Positions 15,683 through 24,539 of a stretch of DNA of 64,000 nt are shown one piece after another (the first letter of the stretch is position 1; each line of letters opens with the position of its first letter). The position numbers were made by a program, and so were the translations under genes. The stretch spans positions 2,980,233-3,044,232 of the forward strand of contig NZ_JBHLWO010000002.1 of NCBI RefSeq assembly GCF_042432805.1, read 5' to 3'. Under the pieces are notes generated by a model. It made no database searches. It was not told where the DNA came from and was given only the letters and a program-made list of their open reading frames with translations. Source of the stretch: Olivibacter oleidegradans. Lineage in GTDB: Bacteria > Bacteroidota > Bacteroidia > Sphingobacteriales > Sphingobacteriaceae.

Positions 15683-17344
15683 ATGAGTATTTACAAAATA
15701 TCATTACTAATTTATGTGTTTGGCATTTTTTTCCATCTGTCTATAGCTAAACCGGTTATCCAAATTGAACAGACACAATTTCAAGTTCCAATTTTAATTG
15801 GAAAACCGGTAAACCCGGTACTTCGGATCAAAATTACCATAGAGGGCACAAAACCGCATCAGCTTAAAGCTCTCTCCTTGCAAACACAAGGCACAACAGC
15901 TATTCAAGATTTAAATACTGTAGAGGTATACTATACAGGCAAAGACACGCTGTTGAACAAAATGTCGACAGCACTGAAGCTCTTCGGTAAAAAAGCCAAT
16001 CCTAAAGCCAATATAACCCTAGAGGGTGATACGGAACTAAATCCGGGAATACATTATCTTTGGGTCACCTGTCGTCTTACTGATCAAGCCAATTTGCTAC
16101 ATAAAATAGCTTTCCAATTAGAAGATGTACACTTTAATGAATCCACCGATGTGAGAATAACCGACCGTCCAATAATGGAACAACGCATCGGCATTGCCAT
16201 ACATCAGCGCATGGAAAATGGCATACATACCGCACGCATTCCTGGTTTGGCCGTCACTCCCAAAGGGACTTTGCTTGCCATTTTTGATGCCCGCAGAGAA
16301 AGCTCTCGCGACTTACAAGGAGATATAGATATCGGTCTCCGTCGAAGTACCAATGGTGGACAAACCTGGGAGCCTCTAACAATTGCAATGGATATGGGCA
16401 AATGGGGAGGCTTACCGGAAAAATTTAATGGTGTATCAGATGCATGCATACTTGTTGACAAAAACTCAAATACCATTTACATTGCAGCATTGTGGATGCA
16501 CGGTATTATCGACAAAGATGGACAGTGGGTAAAAGGTTTAAAGGAAAACAGCGACCATTGGAACCATCAATGGAAAAACAAGGGCTCTCAACCTGGATTC
16601 GGGATAAAGCAAACATCACAATTTATGCTGGTTAAAAGTACCGATGACGGTAAAACTTGGAGCAAACCGCTGAACATTACAAAAATGTGTAAAAAGAAAG
16701 ATTGGTGGCTCTTTGCTCCGGCACCTGGTAATGGCATTGTATTGAACGATGGTACACTGGTTTTTCCCACTCAGGGTCGTGATTCTTTAGGCACGCCATT
16801 TTCAACCATCACATATAGTAAGGATAGCGGAAAAACATGGCAAACCGCCAAAAGAGCCTTAAATGAGGTAGCGACGACTGAATGCGCCGTTGTACAACTT
16901 GCAGACCGATCGCTTATGCTCAATATGCGGGCTAATAAAAACAAAGGCGAGATAGGCTCCAACAACGGCCGGGCCGTTTGTGTAACCCGTGATATGGGCA
17001 AGACATGGACTCAACACCCAAGCGCTTTTCATGCACTGCCCGAACCGGTTTGTATGGCGAGCTTGTATAAACATTCGTTTATGGATCCAGGAAAACAACG
17101 GCATCTTTTACTGTTTTCCAATCCAAACTCAAAAACGGATAGAGATCACTTAACGATTAAAGTTAGCACTAATGACGGCCAAACATGGCCACAAAAATAC
17201 TGGGTGCTTTTGGATGAATGGAAAGGCAGAGGATATTCGTGTATTGCCGCTGTGGATGAACAACATATTGGTATTTTATATGAAAGTAGTCAAGCCGATA
17301 TGGTCTTTCAAAAAATAGCTGTAAGCGAATGGCCTGAAAAATAG
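15683..17344 (+). CDS. Exo-alpha-sialidase (GH33-like) with N-terminal accessory domain
   Basis: A 553-residue sialidase starting at the ATG at 15683, 10 bp after the sulfatase stop; an earlier in-frame ATG overlaps the sulfatase and is unlikely. Signal peptide (about 1-22), an N-terminal beta domain (about 25-165) of the BNR-associated type, then the propeller. R185-I-P187 is the FRIP-like motif with the first catalytic Arg; Asp214 in G-D-I-D is the likely acid; five Asp boxes S/T-x-D/N-x-G-x-T-W follow, beginning at 222-229; a G-Y-S-C near the C-terminus holds the probable Tyr nucleophile. It releases terminal sialic acid. Last gene of the glycan locus. Confidence 0.92.
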   Translation: MSIYKISLLIYVFGIFFHLSIAKPVIQIEQTQFQVPILIGKPVNPVLRIKITIEGTKPHQLKALSLQTQGTTAIQDLNTVEVYYTGKDTLLNKMSTALKLFGKKANPKANITLEGDTELNPGIHYLWVTCRLTDQANLLHKIAFQLEDVHFNESTDVRITDRPIMEQRIGIAIHQRMENGIHTARIPGLAVTPKGTLLAIFDARRESSRDLQGDIDIGLRRSTNGGQTWEPLTIAMDMGKWGGLPEKFNGVSDACILVDKNSNTIYIAALWMHGIIDKDGQWVKGLKENSDHWNHQWKNKGSQPGFGIKQTSQFMLVKSTDDGKTWSKPLNITKMCKKKDWWLFAPAPGNGIVLNDGTLVFPTQGRDSLGTPFSTITYSKDSGKTWQTAKRALNEVATTECAVVQLADRSLMLNMRANKNKGEIGSNNGRAVCVTRDMGKTWTQHPSAFHALPEPVCMASLYKHSFMDPGKQRHLLLFSNPNSKTDRDHLTIKVSTNDGQTWPQKYWVLLDEWKGRGYSCIAAVDEQHIGILYESSQADMVFQKIAVSEWPEK

Positions 17345-17371
17345 CCATCATCACGTTAAAAATCGTGAATT

Positions 17372-18511
17372 TTAATGAGAATCCCTCTTAGGTGTGCCTT
17401 GCTGAAGATATCGCAATATGTGCTGTGCTACTTTTGGTGATGCGCCAGGCAGGCCCATCCGTTCATGCAGCGACTTGTATTGCGCAAGCATCTCTTCCCG
17501 ATAAGCCTTATTGTTCAGTAATTGATCCAACTCTTCGGCAATGGTATGATGATTAGCTTCCTTTTGTATCAATTCTTTAACGATCTCTTTATTCATGATC
17601 AGATTAACCAAAGAAATATAATCGACTTTGATCACCATCCGCCCGATGGCGATGGACAACGCATTTGCTTTATATACAACAACTTGCGGAACGTTTAGCA
17701 GAGCCGTTTCTAACGTCGCCGTTCCACTGGCAACAACTGCTGCTTCTGCATGCTGCAATAAATCATATGTCTGTCCGAAAACGAGCGGTATATTATCATT
17801 ATCTAGAAATTGCCTGTAAAAATGAGTATTTAAGTTAGGGGCACCCGCTATTACAAATTGGTGCCCCGGAAAAAGTTTAGCGAGCTTCACCATTTCAGGA
17901 AGTAGCTTGCTTATCTCCATTTTTCTACTTCCAGGTAGCAGTGCAATTATTTTTTTACCTTCCAATCCATAACGCGCTTTAAATGTCGTGTCCGGATGAT
18001 GTAAGGTGACCGCATCTAATAGCGGATTCCCTACATAATCAACGTGCATATTCCAGTGTTTATAGAAATCGACTTCAAAAGGGAGGATACAGAACATATG
18101 ATCAACGATACGTTTGATCTTTTTTACCCTACCTGTATTCCAGGCCCAAACTTTCGGCGAGATATAATAGAAAACCTTTATATTATGTTGCTTAGCAAAG
18201 GACGCGATCTTCAAATTAAATCCGGGAAAATCAATCAGAACCAAGGCGTCAGGACGGTATGCGAGGAGGTCTTTTTTAACAATTTTTAAGTTTTTAAGAA
18301 TACTTTTTAAGTTCAACAACACTTCAACAAAACCCATAAAGGACATGTCCCGCACATGTAAAACGGCTTTTTGTTGGCTCGCTTGCTCCATACGATCTCC
18401 CCCCACAACCCTAAATTGGACATCTGAGCCCTGTTGTTTCGCTAATTCGCGGATCAGATTAGCTCCATGTAAATCACCGGAGCTCTCGCCCGCGATAATA
18501 TAATATTTCAT
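17372..18511 (-). CDS. lpxB: Lipid-A-disaccharide synthase
   Basis: A 379-residue GT19 enzyme. The N-terminal G-E-x-S-G-D-L-H-G-A motif (8-17), V-G-G-D-x-M, D-F-P-G-F-N-L and Y-I-S-P-K-V-W-A-W motifs, and L-P-G-S-R-x-x-E-I are diagnostic of LpxB. It joins UDP-2,3-diacylglucosamine and lipid X to form the lipid A disaccharide at the inner membrane. Length is normal. It follows a small membrane protein and surE on the same strand (18-bp gap upstream), a grouping often seen in this order; it is convergent with the sialidase gene. Confidence 0.96.
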   Translation of the reverse strand: MKYYIIAGESSGDLHGANLIRELAKQQGSDVQFRVVGGDRMEQASQQKAVLHVRDMSFMGFVEVLLNLKSILKNLKIVKKDLLAYRPDALVLIDFPGFNLKIASFAKQHNIKVFYYISPKVWAWNTGRVKKIKRIVDHMFCILPFEVDFYKHWNMHVDYVGNPLLDAVTLHHPDTTFKARYGLEGKKIIALLPGSRKMEISKLLPEMVKLAKLFPGHQFVIAGAPNLNTHFYRQFLDNDNIPLVFGQTYDLLQHAEAAVVASGTATLETALLNVPQVVVYKANALSIAIGRMVIKVDYISLVNLIMNKEIVKELIQKEANHHTIAEELDQLLNNKAYREEMLAQYKSLHERMGLPGASPKVAQHILRYLQQGTPKRDSH

Positions 18512-18529
18512 ATCAATCGTGTATCCTAT

Positions 18530-18796
18530 TTAAACCTTTATGCCACCTTTGAAATATAAAATCAATATCAAACCAATAAAGGTGATCCCCATAACACTTC
18601 CACCTGTTTTCGAGGCCTGCTGTTTATAACAATACCTGACTATAAGTAAATTTACTGCCCCCGCAATGGCATACAATGTCAGCGGTTTGTCTGCAAATTT
18701 ACTACCTAAGCTTGTATATTCATTAAATAAAAAAGCAATTAAAGGAGCAATAGCACCTAACAAAATGCCAAGCAGTGGGTTATTCTTTTTTAACAT
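18530..18796 (-). CDS. Small membrane protein between surE and lpxB
   Basis: An 88-residue protein with three hydrophobic segments (about 8-24, 38-54 and 66-84), with no catalytic residues visible. It lies 18 bp upstream of lpxB and 145 bp downstream of surE on the same strand. Similar small proteins occur at this place in related genomes, to my recollection. Function unknown; proximity to lpxB hints at an envelope role only by association. Confidence 0.65.
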   Translation of the reverse strand: MLKKNNPLLGILLGAIAPLIAFLFNEYTSLGSKFADKPLTLYAIAGAVNLLIVRYCYKQQASKTGGSVMGITFIGLILILYFKGGIKV

Positions 18797-18857
18797 ATTT
18801 ATTCAGCTATCAGCTGCTCGTTAGTCAGTCTCAGTTATGGCTACGGGTCCATCGGCC

Positions 18858-18876
18858 CATCATCACATTGGCTCAT
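18858..18876. repeat. Dispersed intergenic word shared with the 107-bp repeat
   Basis: These 19 bases are the exact reverse complement of 63689-63707, inside the first copy of the 107-bp tandem repeat at the right end of the window. The surrounding gap (18797-18941) also carries repeated AATAGCTCA words. A third, partly matching copy is at 49553-49566. Confidence 0.6.
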
Positions 18877-18941
18877 GAACTCCTCAACTATTGTCCTACT
18901 TAATAGCTCATTAATAGCTCAACTGTTTAACTTCAACAAAG

Positions 18942-19712
18942 CTACACATCAAACGACCACGAATTCAGTTGAGGGATAGCATGGTGCGCAGTCATATCAA
19001 ATTGCACAGGTACCAAAGACGCAAAGTTATGCTTCAGCGCCCATACGTCCGTATCTTCTCCCCTATCGTTCAACACGAACTTACCGGTAAGCCAATAATA
19101 CGGCCGATGATAGGGATCGATACGTTCTTCAAATTCCTCCGCCCATTTTGCATCAGCTTGTCTACATACCTTCACTCCTTTAATCGCGCCTTGAGGAAAA
19201 TTTACATTCAACAACGTTCCCAACTGAAGCCCGTTCTTTAAGACTTGACTTGCAATTTCCCGTACAAATGGCCTGCAATTTTCAAAATCGGCATCTAAAT
19301 TATGATCGTCATAAGAAAACCCGACAGACGGTATACCTTCTATAGCGCCCTCAACGGCTGCTGACATGGTTCCGCTATATAATACGTTGATTGAATTATT
19401 TAGTCCATGGTTAATACCTGATACACAAAGATCCGGCTTACGTCCTTTGAAAATCTTGTTGACCGCTAACTTCACACAGTCTACGGGCGTTCCAGAGCAT
19501 CGATACATCTCAACATGAGGATATATATTTACCGGATCAACACGGAGTGGTTTACCTATGGTTATGGCATGTCCCATTCCCGACTGAGGGCTTTCAGGCG
19601 CAACAACTGTTACCTTTCCCAACATTTGCATTTCTTCCATTAACACCTTAATGCCGGGTGCCGTAATCCCATCATCGTTTACTACCAATATTGTTGGCTT
19701 TTGCTTTGTCAT
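18942..19712 (-). CDS. surE: 5'/3'-nucleotidase SurE
   Basis: A 256-residue SurE with the metal-binding V-N-D-D-G-I-T-A-P-G motif (residues 11-20), P-x-x-x-Q-S-G-M-G, S-G-I-N-H-G-x-N and Y-S-G-T-M-S-A-A-V-E-G motifs. It removes phosphate from nucleoside 5'- and 3'-monophosphates and helps stationary-phase survival. Upstream, TATCTTCG lies only 4 nt before the ATG, one base off the -7 consensus, which suggests an almost leaderless transcript. It probably begins a transcript continuing into the small membrane gene and lpxB. Confidence 0.95.
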   Translation of the reverse strand: MTKQKPTILVVNDDGITAPGIKVLMEEMQMLGKVTVVAPESPQSGMGHAITIGKPLRVDPVNIYPHVEMYRCSGTPVDCVKLAVNKIFKGRKPDLCVSGINHGLNNSINVLYSGTMSAAVEGAIEGIPSVGFSYDDHNLDADFENCRPFVREIASQVLKNGLQLGTLLNVNFPQGAIKGVKVCRQADAKWAEEFEERIDPYHRPYYWLTGKFVLNDRGEDTDVWALKHNFASLVPVQFDMTAHHAIPQLNSWSFDV

Positions 19713-20097
19713 GTTGCGAAGATACTAAACCTTGGTTTATAAATATAACCAAAGCTGGTTGATTCCAGATTTTGCCGATCTCATAATAAGGTAAAATGAA
19801 CTATTTTTTTAGTCACTTTTATTCGTTGCGGGAGTGCATCAACATGCAAGCCGCAAATTTCTAGGCGATATTTAAAGAGCTTTTACGTTTAATCGGACGT
19901 ATTATCTTTAGCGGAATGTGCCCCTGTGTGCCGGAAGAATGACCTTGGAGGATACCGACGCAACGAGCAGCAAAGCATGTGCACAATCGTTCACCTTGCA
20001 ATATCCAAGCGGATTGAGGAAGTGAAACGGCTCCAATATGCGCCGTAAATGCTTTTGCAATCAGTTGCAAGGTAGCCTACATAGCCTTGGCTTTTGT

Positions 20098-20123
20098 TCA
20101 ACTTTTTGCCAAGAAAAAGTTGA
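20098..20123. repeat. Perfect 10-bp inverted repeat
   Basis: TCAACTTTTT (20098-20107) and AAAAAGTTGA (20114-20123) pair perfectly around a 6-nt loop. It abuts the odd-composition segment, so it may mark the end of that element rather than serve csbD or surE. Confidence 0.55.
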
Positions 20124-20185
20124 TTAAAAAAATAGTTCCTTTATTAGGAACGAATACGGAATCCAACATCTGGCTATATATAACA

Positions 20186-20216
20186 AGAGAGGATGACATC
20201 TATTGCCATCCTCTCT
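20186..20216 (-). terminator. Terminator-like hairpin downstream of csbD
   Basis: AGAGAGGATG (20186-20195) and CATCCTCTCT (20207-20216) give a perfect 10-bp stem with an 11-nt loop, 27 bp beyond the csbD stop. There is no strong T-run on the minus strand, so termination would be moderate. Confidence 0.6.
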
Positions 20217-20242
20217 CTTATTTAAAGTACTGAACGTAAAGC

Positions 20243-20428
20243 CTACAGGTTATTCAACCAATCCACCACCTGATCTCTTGTTTTTCCGGTCTTCTTCTGC
20301 AAACGTCCTATTAACTCATCTTCTTTCCCCTCTTCATACAATAAATCATCATCGGTTAAATCGGCATAAGCCTGTTTTGCTTTACCCTTAACTTCGTTCC
20401 ACATTCCTTTTAGCTTCAAATTGCTCAT
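20243..20428 (-). CDS. CsbD family stress protein
   Basis: A 61-residue hydrophilic protein with the family start M-S-N-L-K-L-K-G-M-W-N-E-x-K-G-K-x-K-Q and the L-x-D-D-D-L-x-Y-E-E-G-K-E-D-E-L-I-G-R-L-Q motif. CsbD proteins are small, acidic and usually induced by general stress; the molecular role is not known. Complete and of usual length. It stands alone after acs (112-bp gap), with a clear hairpin downstream. Confidence 0.9.
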   Translation of the reverse strand: MSNLKLKGMWNEVKGKAKQAYADLTDDDLLYEEGKEDELIGRLQKKTGKTRDQVVDWLNNL

Positions 20429-20540
20429 TTCGACTAGTTTTTAATAAGTAAATAATTTTATTCTTTTCTAGTTAAACAAGCATAGAAACAAATTGTTTTA
20501 GCAACTTCAAAAGTCGTTGCTTAAAAATACGGTTATTGAC

Positions 20541-22460
20541 CTATCCACGTAAGGCTTCCGCACCTTTCTTTATTTCTTCAACTACTTCCGGATCTAACAA
20601 AGTAGTCGTATCACCGAGATTTGAAGTGTCACCTTCCGCAATTTTGCGAAGGATCCGTCGCATGATCTTCCCTGATCTGGTCTTTGGCAACCCGGTAACA
20701 AACTGGATTTTTTCCGGTTTAGCGATGGCTCCAATGATACGGGAAACGGTTTTATTAATATCTCCCCGCATTAAATCAGCATCTTTTAAATGATCTCCTG
20801 CAACGACAAAGGCATATATTCCTTGTCCTTTAATTGCATGCGGATACCCCACAACGGCTGATTCCACTACATCGCTGTGACGGTTTATGGCATCTTCTAC
20901 CTCCGCCGTTCCGATACGATGTCCCGAAACATTCAGTACGTCATCCACACGGCCGGTAATACGGTAGTACCCATCCTTATCCCGCAAACAACCATCCCCT
21001 GTAAAGTACATATTTTCGTAAGTAGCAAAATAGGTTTTTCTACAACGTTCATGATCGCCGTATGTTGTTCGCAACATGCCCGGCCAAGGGAATTTAACGC
21101 ATAGATTACCGCTAACATCATTCCCTTCTATTTCCCTCCCATTTTCGTCCATTAAGGCCAATTGTATACCCGGTTGCGGAAACATGGCGTAACTCGGTAC
21201 CGTTGGTGTAATTCCTGCGATCGGACTAATAATAAAACCTCCCGTCTCCGTTTGCCAATAGGTATCTACGATAGGCGCTTTTCCATGACCTACTTTTTCA
21301 TCGAACCATTTCCAGGCTTCTTCATTAATGGGCTCACCGACCGATCCCAGGGTTTTAATGCTGCTCAGGTCTTTACCCTCCACATATTCGTCTCCGAAAC
21401 CCATCAATGAACGGATAGCAGTTGGCGCCGTGTATACAATATTAACCCTGTGCTTTTCAACAATATCCCAAAGACGTCCCGCATCCGGATAGGTGGGAAT
21501 TCCCTCAAACATTAAGGAGGTGGCACCCTGCGACAAAGGGCCATACACGATATAGGAGTGTCCGGTAATCCAGCCTATGTCCGCCGTACAGAAATACACG
21601 TCTCCCCTTTCATACTGAAAAGTATTTGCAAAAGTATAGCCGGTATAAACCATATAGCCGCCGCATGTATGTACCACCCCTTTCGGGCTTCCCGTTGAAC
21701 CGGATGTATACAATATGAACAACATATCTTCTGCATCCATCTCCTCTGCCGGAAAATGGGGGTTGCCCTGTGTCTCCACTTTTTTAATCTCGTCTTCCCA
21801 CCATACATCACGGCCTTTTATCATCGAAACGGGCGTGCGTGTTCGCGTCAGAACGATCACTCTTTCCACTGATTTACATTGTCCCAAGGCATCATCTACA
21901 ATATCTTTTAACTCAATTACTTTTGTGCCTCTAAAACTGCCATCTGCGGTAATCACCAATTTACATTGCGCATCATTGATCCGATCAGCAATAGATTGAG
22001 CAGAAAATCCACCAAAAACAACCGAATGAACTGCTCCAATACGAGCACACGCCAATACGGCAATTGCTAGCTCAGGCACCATAGGGAGGTAGATACAGAC
22101 GCGATCGCCCTTAACAATGTCGTTGTTTTTTAATACGTTGGCAAACTGCTCAACATTGAAAAGTAATTGTTTATAACTTAATATACGATAATTTTCGTTC
22201 GGATCGTTCGGTTCCCAAATAATAGCGGGTTTATCTCCCAACTCTTGGATATGACGATCCAAACAGTTCTCGGTAATATTCAATTTCCCACCTTCAAACC
22301 ACCTAACATCCGGACCTTTAAAATCCCAGCTTAATACTTTATCCCACTTTTTACGCCATTTAAACTCTTCTGCTATGCCTGACCAAAATTCCTCCGGCCG
22401 CTCGACGCTCTTTTTGTACGTTTCCTTGTAATCCTCAAATGACCTAACTTTTAAATTCAT
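20541..22460 (-). CDS. acs: Acetate--CoA ligase (acetyl-CoA synthetase)
   Basis: A 639-residue AMP-forming synthetase of normal length. Visible are the ACAS N-terminal domain, the phosphate-binding Y-T-S-G-S-T-G-S-P-K-G loop (near 250-260), Y-W-Q-T-E-T-G-G, Y-x-T-G-D and the C-terminal P-K-T-R-S-G-K-I-M-R-R, whose Lys is the usual acetylation-control site. It activates acetate to acetyl-CoA in the cytoplasm. Upstream on the same strand lie a small DUF6814-like protein and an MHS-type transporter, which may supply a carboxylate substrate (inference). Confidence 0.97.
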   Translation of the reverse strand: MNLKVRSFEDYKETYKKSVERPEEFWSGIAEEFKWRKKWDKVLSWDFKGPDVRWFEGGKLNITENCLDRHIQELGDKPAIIWEPNDPNENYRILSYKQLLFNVEQFANVLKNNDIVKGDRVCIYLPMVPELAIAVLACARIGAVHSVVFGGFSAQSIADRINDAQCKLVITADGSFRGTKVIELKDIVDDALGQCKSVERVIVLTRTRTPVSMIKGRDVWWEDEIKKVETQGNPHFPAEEMDAEDMLFILYTSGSTGSPKGVVHTCGGYMVYTGYTFANTFQYERGDVYFCTADIGWITGHSYIVYGPLSQGATSLMFEGIPTYPDAGRLWDIVEKHRVNIVYTAPTAIRSLMGFGDEYVEGKDLSSIKTLGSVGEPINEEAWKWFDEKVGHGKAPIVDTYWQTETGGFIISPIAGITPTVPSYAMFPQPGIQLALMDENGREIEGNDVSGNLCVKFPWPGMLRTTYGDHERCRKTYFATYENMYFTGDGCLRDKDGYYRITGRVDDVLNVSGHRIGTAEVEDAINRHSDVVESAVVGYPHAIKGQGIYAFVVAGDHLKDADLMRGDINKTVSRIIGAIAKPEKIQFVTGLPKTRSGKIMRRILRKIAEGDTSNLGDTTTLLDPEVVEEIKKGAEALRG

Positions 22461-22718
22461 TGGTTATTAATTTAGTTTAGTTTATCGTTTATTCCCTTAG
22501 TGCGTGATTAGAATGGAAAGAATCAGGAACTACCTTTTGCATTCTAAACGGTTAGCTTTTTAAATATATTTGATTTTTTGCACCCAAGTTAATAATCTTT
22601 GTTGCCCTTTCCAAGGGACTATGTACAATTTAATCAAGCAGTTATCCGATTCGGCCAATTATTATTTATATTCAGCCAAGCACATTTTGAAATAACAGAA
22701 AAGGGAAAAACGAGCCGA

Positions 22719-22937
22719 CTAATCGTCGTACTCTCCGAGTAAGGCGTACCATCCGAACACAAGCAATCCACCACTTATAATCGGCATTAACACAAAGGTA
22801 TAAACAATCGCCGGCACCAAGTCTTCGGGTTTTTCACTTTGAAATTGGGGGATAGCCTGACTTACTATTAAATAATAGCCCGAAACAACGGCAAGCACGA
22901 TCCAAAGAACACCTAAATATTTTTTTATGTAACGCAT
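22719..22937 (-). CDS. Two-helix membrane protein next to MFS transporter (DUF6814-like)
   Basis: A 72-residue protein with a basic start and two membrane helices (about 8-26 and 42-66), ending in acidic residues. It lies 24 bp downstream of the MFS transporter gene on the same strand, so the two are probably co-transcribed. To my recollection this pairing recurs in Bacteroidota under the label DUF6814. It may be a small subunit or stabiliser of the transporter; that role is inference from position alone. Confidence 0.72.
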   Translation of the reverse strand: MRYIKKYLGVLWIVLAVVSGYYLIVSQAIPQFQSEKPEDLVPAIVYTFVLMPIISGGLLVFGWYALLGEYDD

Positions 22938-22961
22938 AGCTAATTAGATTAACAAAAACAA

Positions 22962-24539
22962 CTACTCGGTCTTTTTATTCGATAAATAGACAATCCCAAT
23001 AAGGAAGCTCACTCCTATGATAATAATAGGATACCAAAGTCCTTCTAAATACGGTTTGTCAAAAGGCAATGCTTTTCCGGCTGCCTGCGCAGCATCGTTA
23101 GCAGATTGAGCTTTCGCAACCAGATAAGTCGCGACAGTAGGCATCAATCCACCAAAAACACCATTTCCTATATGATAAGGTAAAGACATGGAGGTATAGC
23201 GGATTTTTACAGGAAACATCTCCACCAAAAAGGCAGCGATTGGACCATATACCATGGTAACATATAAAACCTGCAAAAATATGAGTCCAATCGCTATCCA
23301 CATATCCTTTGTGACCAATTTAATAGAAACAACATCCTCTCGATGAATAATATGGCCATCGATAGGATCCACGTACTGTCTGCTAATTTCATCCTTCTGT
23401 GTGCCATCCTCATACACTCTGTGTATTGTAGTAACCAACCTCTCTTTTGCGCCGAAATCCCCATCCGGTACAGGCTCTCTCTTCATTGTATTTTTCAACG
23501 CATCTATTTGTTCCTTTTTTTCTCCTACATCTGCTAACTGATACAATTTATCGAAAATTGGCCGATAGGTAAGAATAGCCAGTAGCATCCCGGTCATCAT
23601 TACAATCTTTCGACCAATTTTATCGGATAACCAACCAAAAAAGATAAAGAGTCCTGTACCTAAAAAAATAGCGATACCTAATATATAGTTTGTTTGGTCA
23701 AAATCGACGTGGCAAACTCTTTGCAAAAATGAAAGTGTATAAAATTGTCCGGTATAAAATACCACACCCTGCCCCATCGCTGCTCCAAACAGCGCCAAAA
23801 GCACAAATTTAAAGTTGTATCGGTGACCAAAAGACTCTTTAAGTGGGTTTTTAGAAGTTTTACCTTCCGCCTTTACCTTTTTGAATAAGGGCGATTCATC
23901 CATATTCTTTCGGATAAAGTAGCTCACAATAACCATTAATATCGAGATCAAAAAGGGTATCCGCCAGCCCCAGTCCATAAACGCTTCATTGGACATGCAT
24001 TTGCGGGTTAGCAAAATAACAGCAAGGGAAATAAATAAGCCGAAAGAAGCTGTTGTCTGTATCCAGGATGTCCTTTCTCCCCTCCGATGTGGCTCGGCAT
24101 GTTCCGCGACATAAGTAGCTGCTCCACCATACTCACCGCCAAGTGCCAAACCCTGTAAAAGTCTAAGTAGTAAAATTAAAATGGGGGCTAAAAATCCAAT
24201 GGTTTTATATTCGGGGATTAATCCAATAGCCACGGTCGATAAGCCCATCACCAGCAGTGTTACCATAAAGGTATACTTCCTACCGATCATATCGCCTAAC
24301 CTACCAAAAAAGAGAGCCCCGAAAGGTCTGACAACAAACCCCGCTGCAAAGGTCGCTAATGTCGATAGGAAAGCCGCCGTTGGATTATCTGCCGGAAAAA
24401 ATTTCGTCGAGATAATAACGGCCAAACTGCCAAAGATGTAAAAATCATACCATTCGATAAGTGTTCCCAGTGAAGAGGCTCCAATAACTTTCCATAAGCC
24501 TTTGGTAGTAGTCGGTTTAACCGATAACGGTTCGTTCAT
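22962..24539 (-). CDS. MFS transporter, metabolite:H+ symporter type, with periplasmic insert
   Basis: A 525-residue major facilitator of the MHS (sugar/carboxylate/proline-betaine) group. The start W-Y-D-F-Y-I-F-G (30-37), loop motif G-R-L-G-D-x-I-G-R-K (79-88), the R-L-L-Q-G-L-A-L-G-G-E-Y-G-G (126-139) signature and the second S-D-K-I-G-R-K (305-311) are clear. A hydrophilic insert of about 80 residues (331-411) lies between the ninth and tenth helices and should face the periplasm, making the protein longer than the usual 430-460. Substrate unknown; neighbouring acs suggests a carboxylate. Confidence 0.88.
   Translation of the reverse strand: MNEPLSVKPTTTKGLWKVIGASSLGTLIEWYDFYIFGSLAVIISTKFFPADNPTAAFLSTLATFAAGFVVRPFGALFFGRLGDMIGRKYTFMVTLLVMGLSTVAIGLIPEYKTIGFLAPILILLLRLLQGLALGGEYGGAATYVAEHAEPHRRGERTSWIQTTASFGLFISLAVILLTRKCMSNEAFMDWGWRIPFLISILMVIVSYFIRKNMDESPLFKKVKAEGKTSKNPLKESFGHRYNFKFVLLALFGAAMGQGVVFYTGQFYTLSFLQRVCHVDFDQTNYILGIAIFLGTGLFIFFGWLSDKIGRKIVMMTGMLLAILTYRPIFDKLYQLADVGEKKEQIDALKNTMKREPVPDGDFGAKERLVTTIHRVYEDGTQKDEISRQYVDPIDGHIIHREDVVSIKLVTKDMWIAIGLIFLQVLYVTMVYGPIAAFLVEMFPVKIRYTSMSLPYHIGNGVFGGLMPTVATYLVAKAQSANDAAQAAGKALPFDKPYLEGLWYPIIIIGVSFLIGIVYLSNKKTE

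Larger units (their letters stand above)
19713..20242. other. 530-bp gap with odd-composition segment and hairpins
   Basis: No convincing gene. The middle part (19861-20070) is richer in G+C by eye than its surroundings and holds a 69-codon reverse ORF without recognisable domain, which may be a remnant or part of a dispersed element. A perfect AT-rich hairpin follows at 20098-20123 and the terminator-like hairpin of csbD at 20186-20216. The segment next to surE should carry its promoter. Confidence 0.5.

Noticed and set aside
17345..17371. Possible terminator between sialidase and lpxB (TCACG / CGTGA)
   Set aside because: Only a 5-bp stem without a clear T-run; too weak to list.
19861..20070. 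69-codon minus-strand frame between surE and csbD
   Set aside because: Not called as a gene because no domain or start signal supports it; kept as an odd segment in findings.
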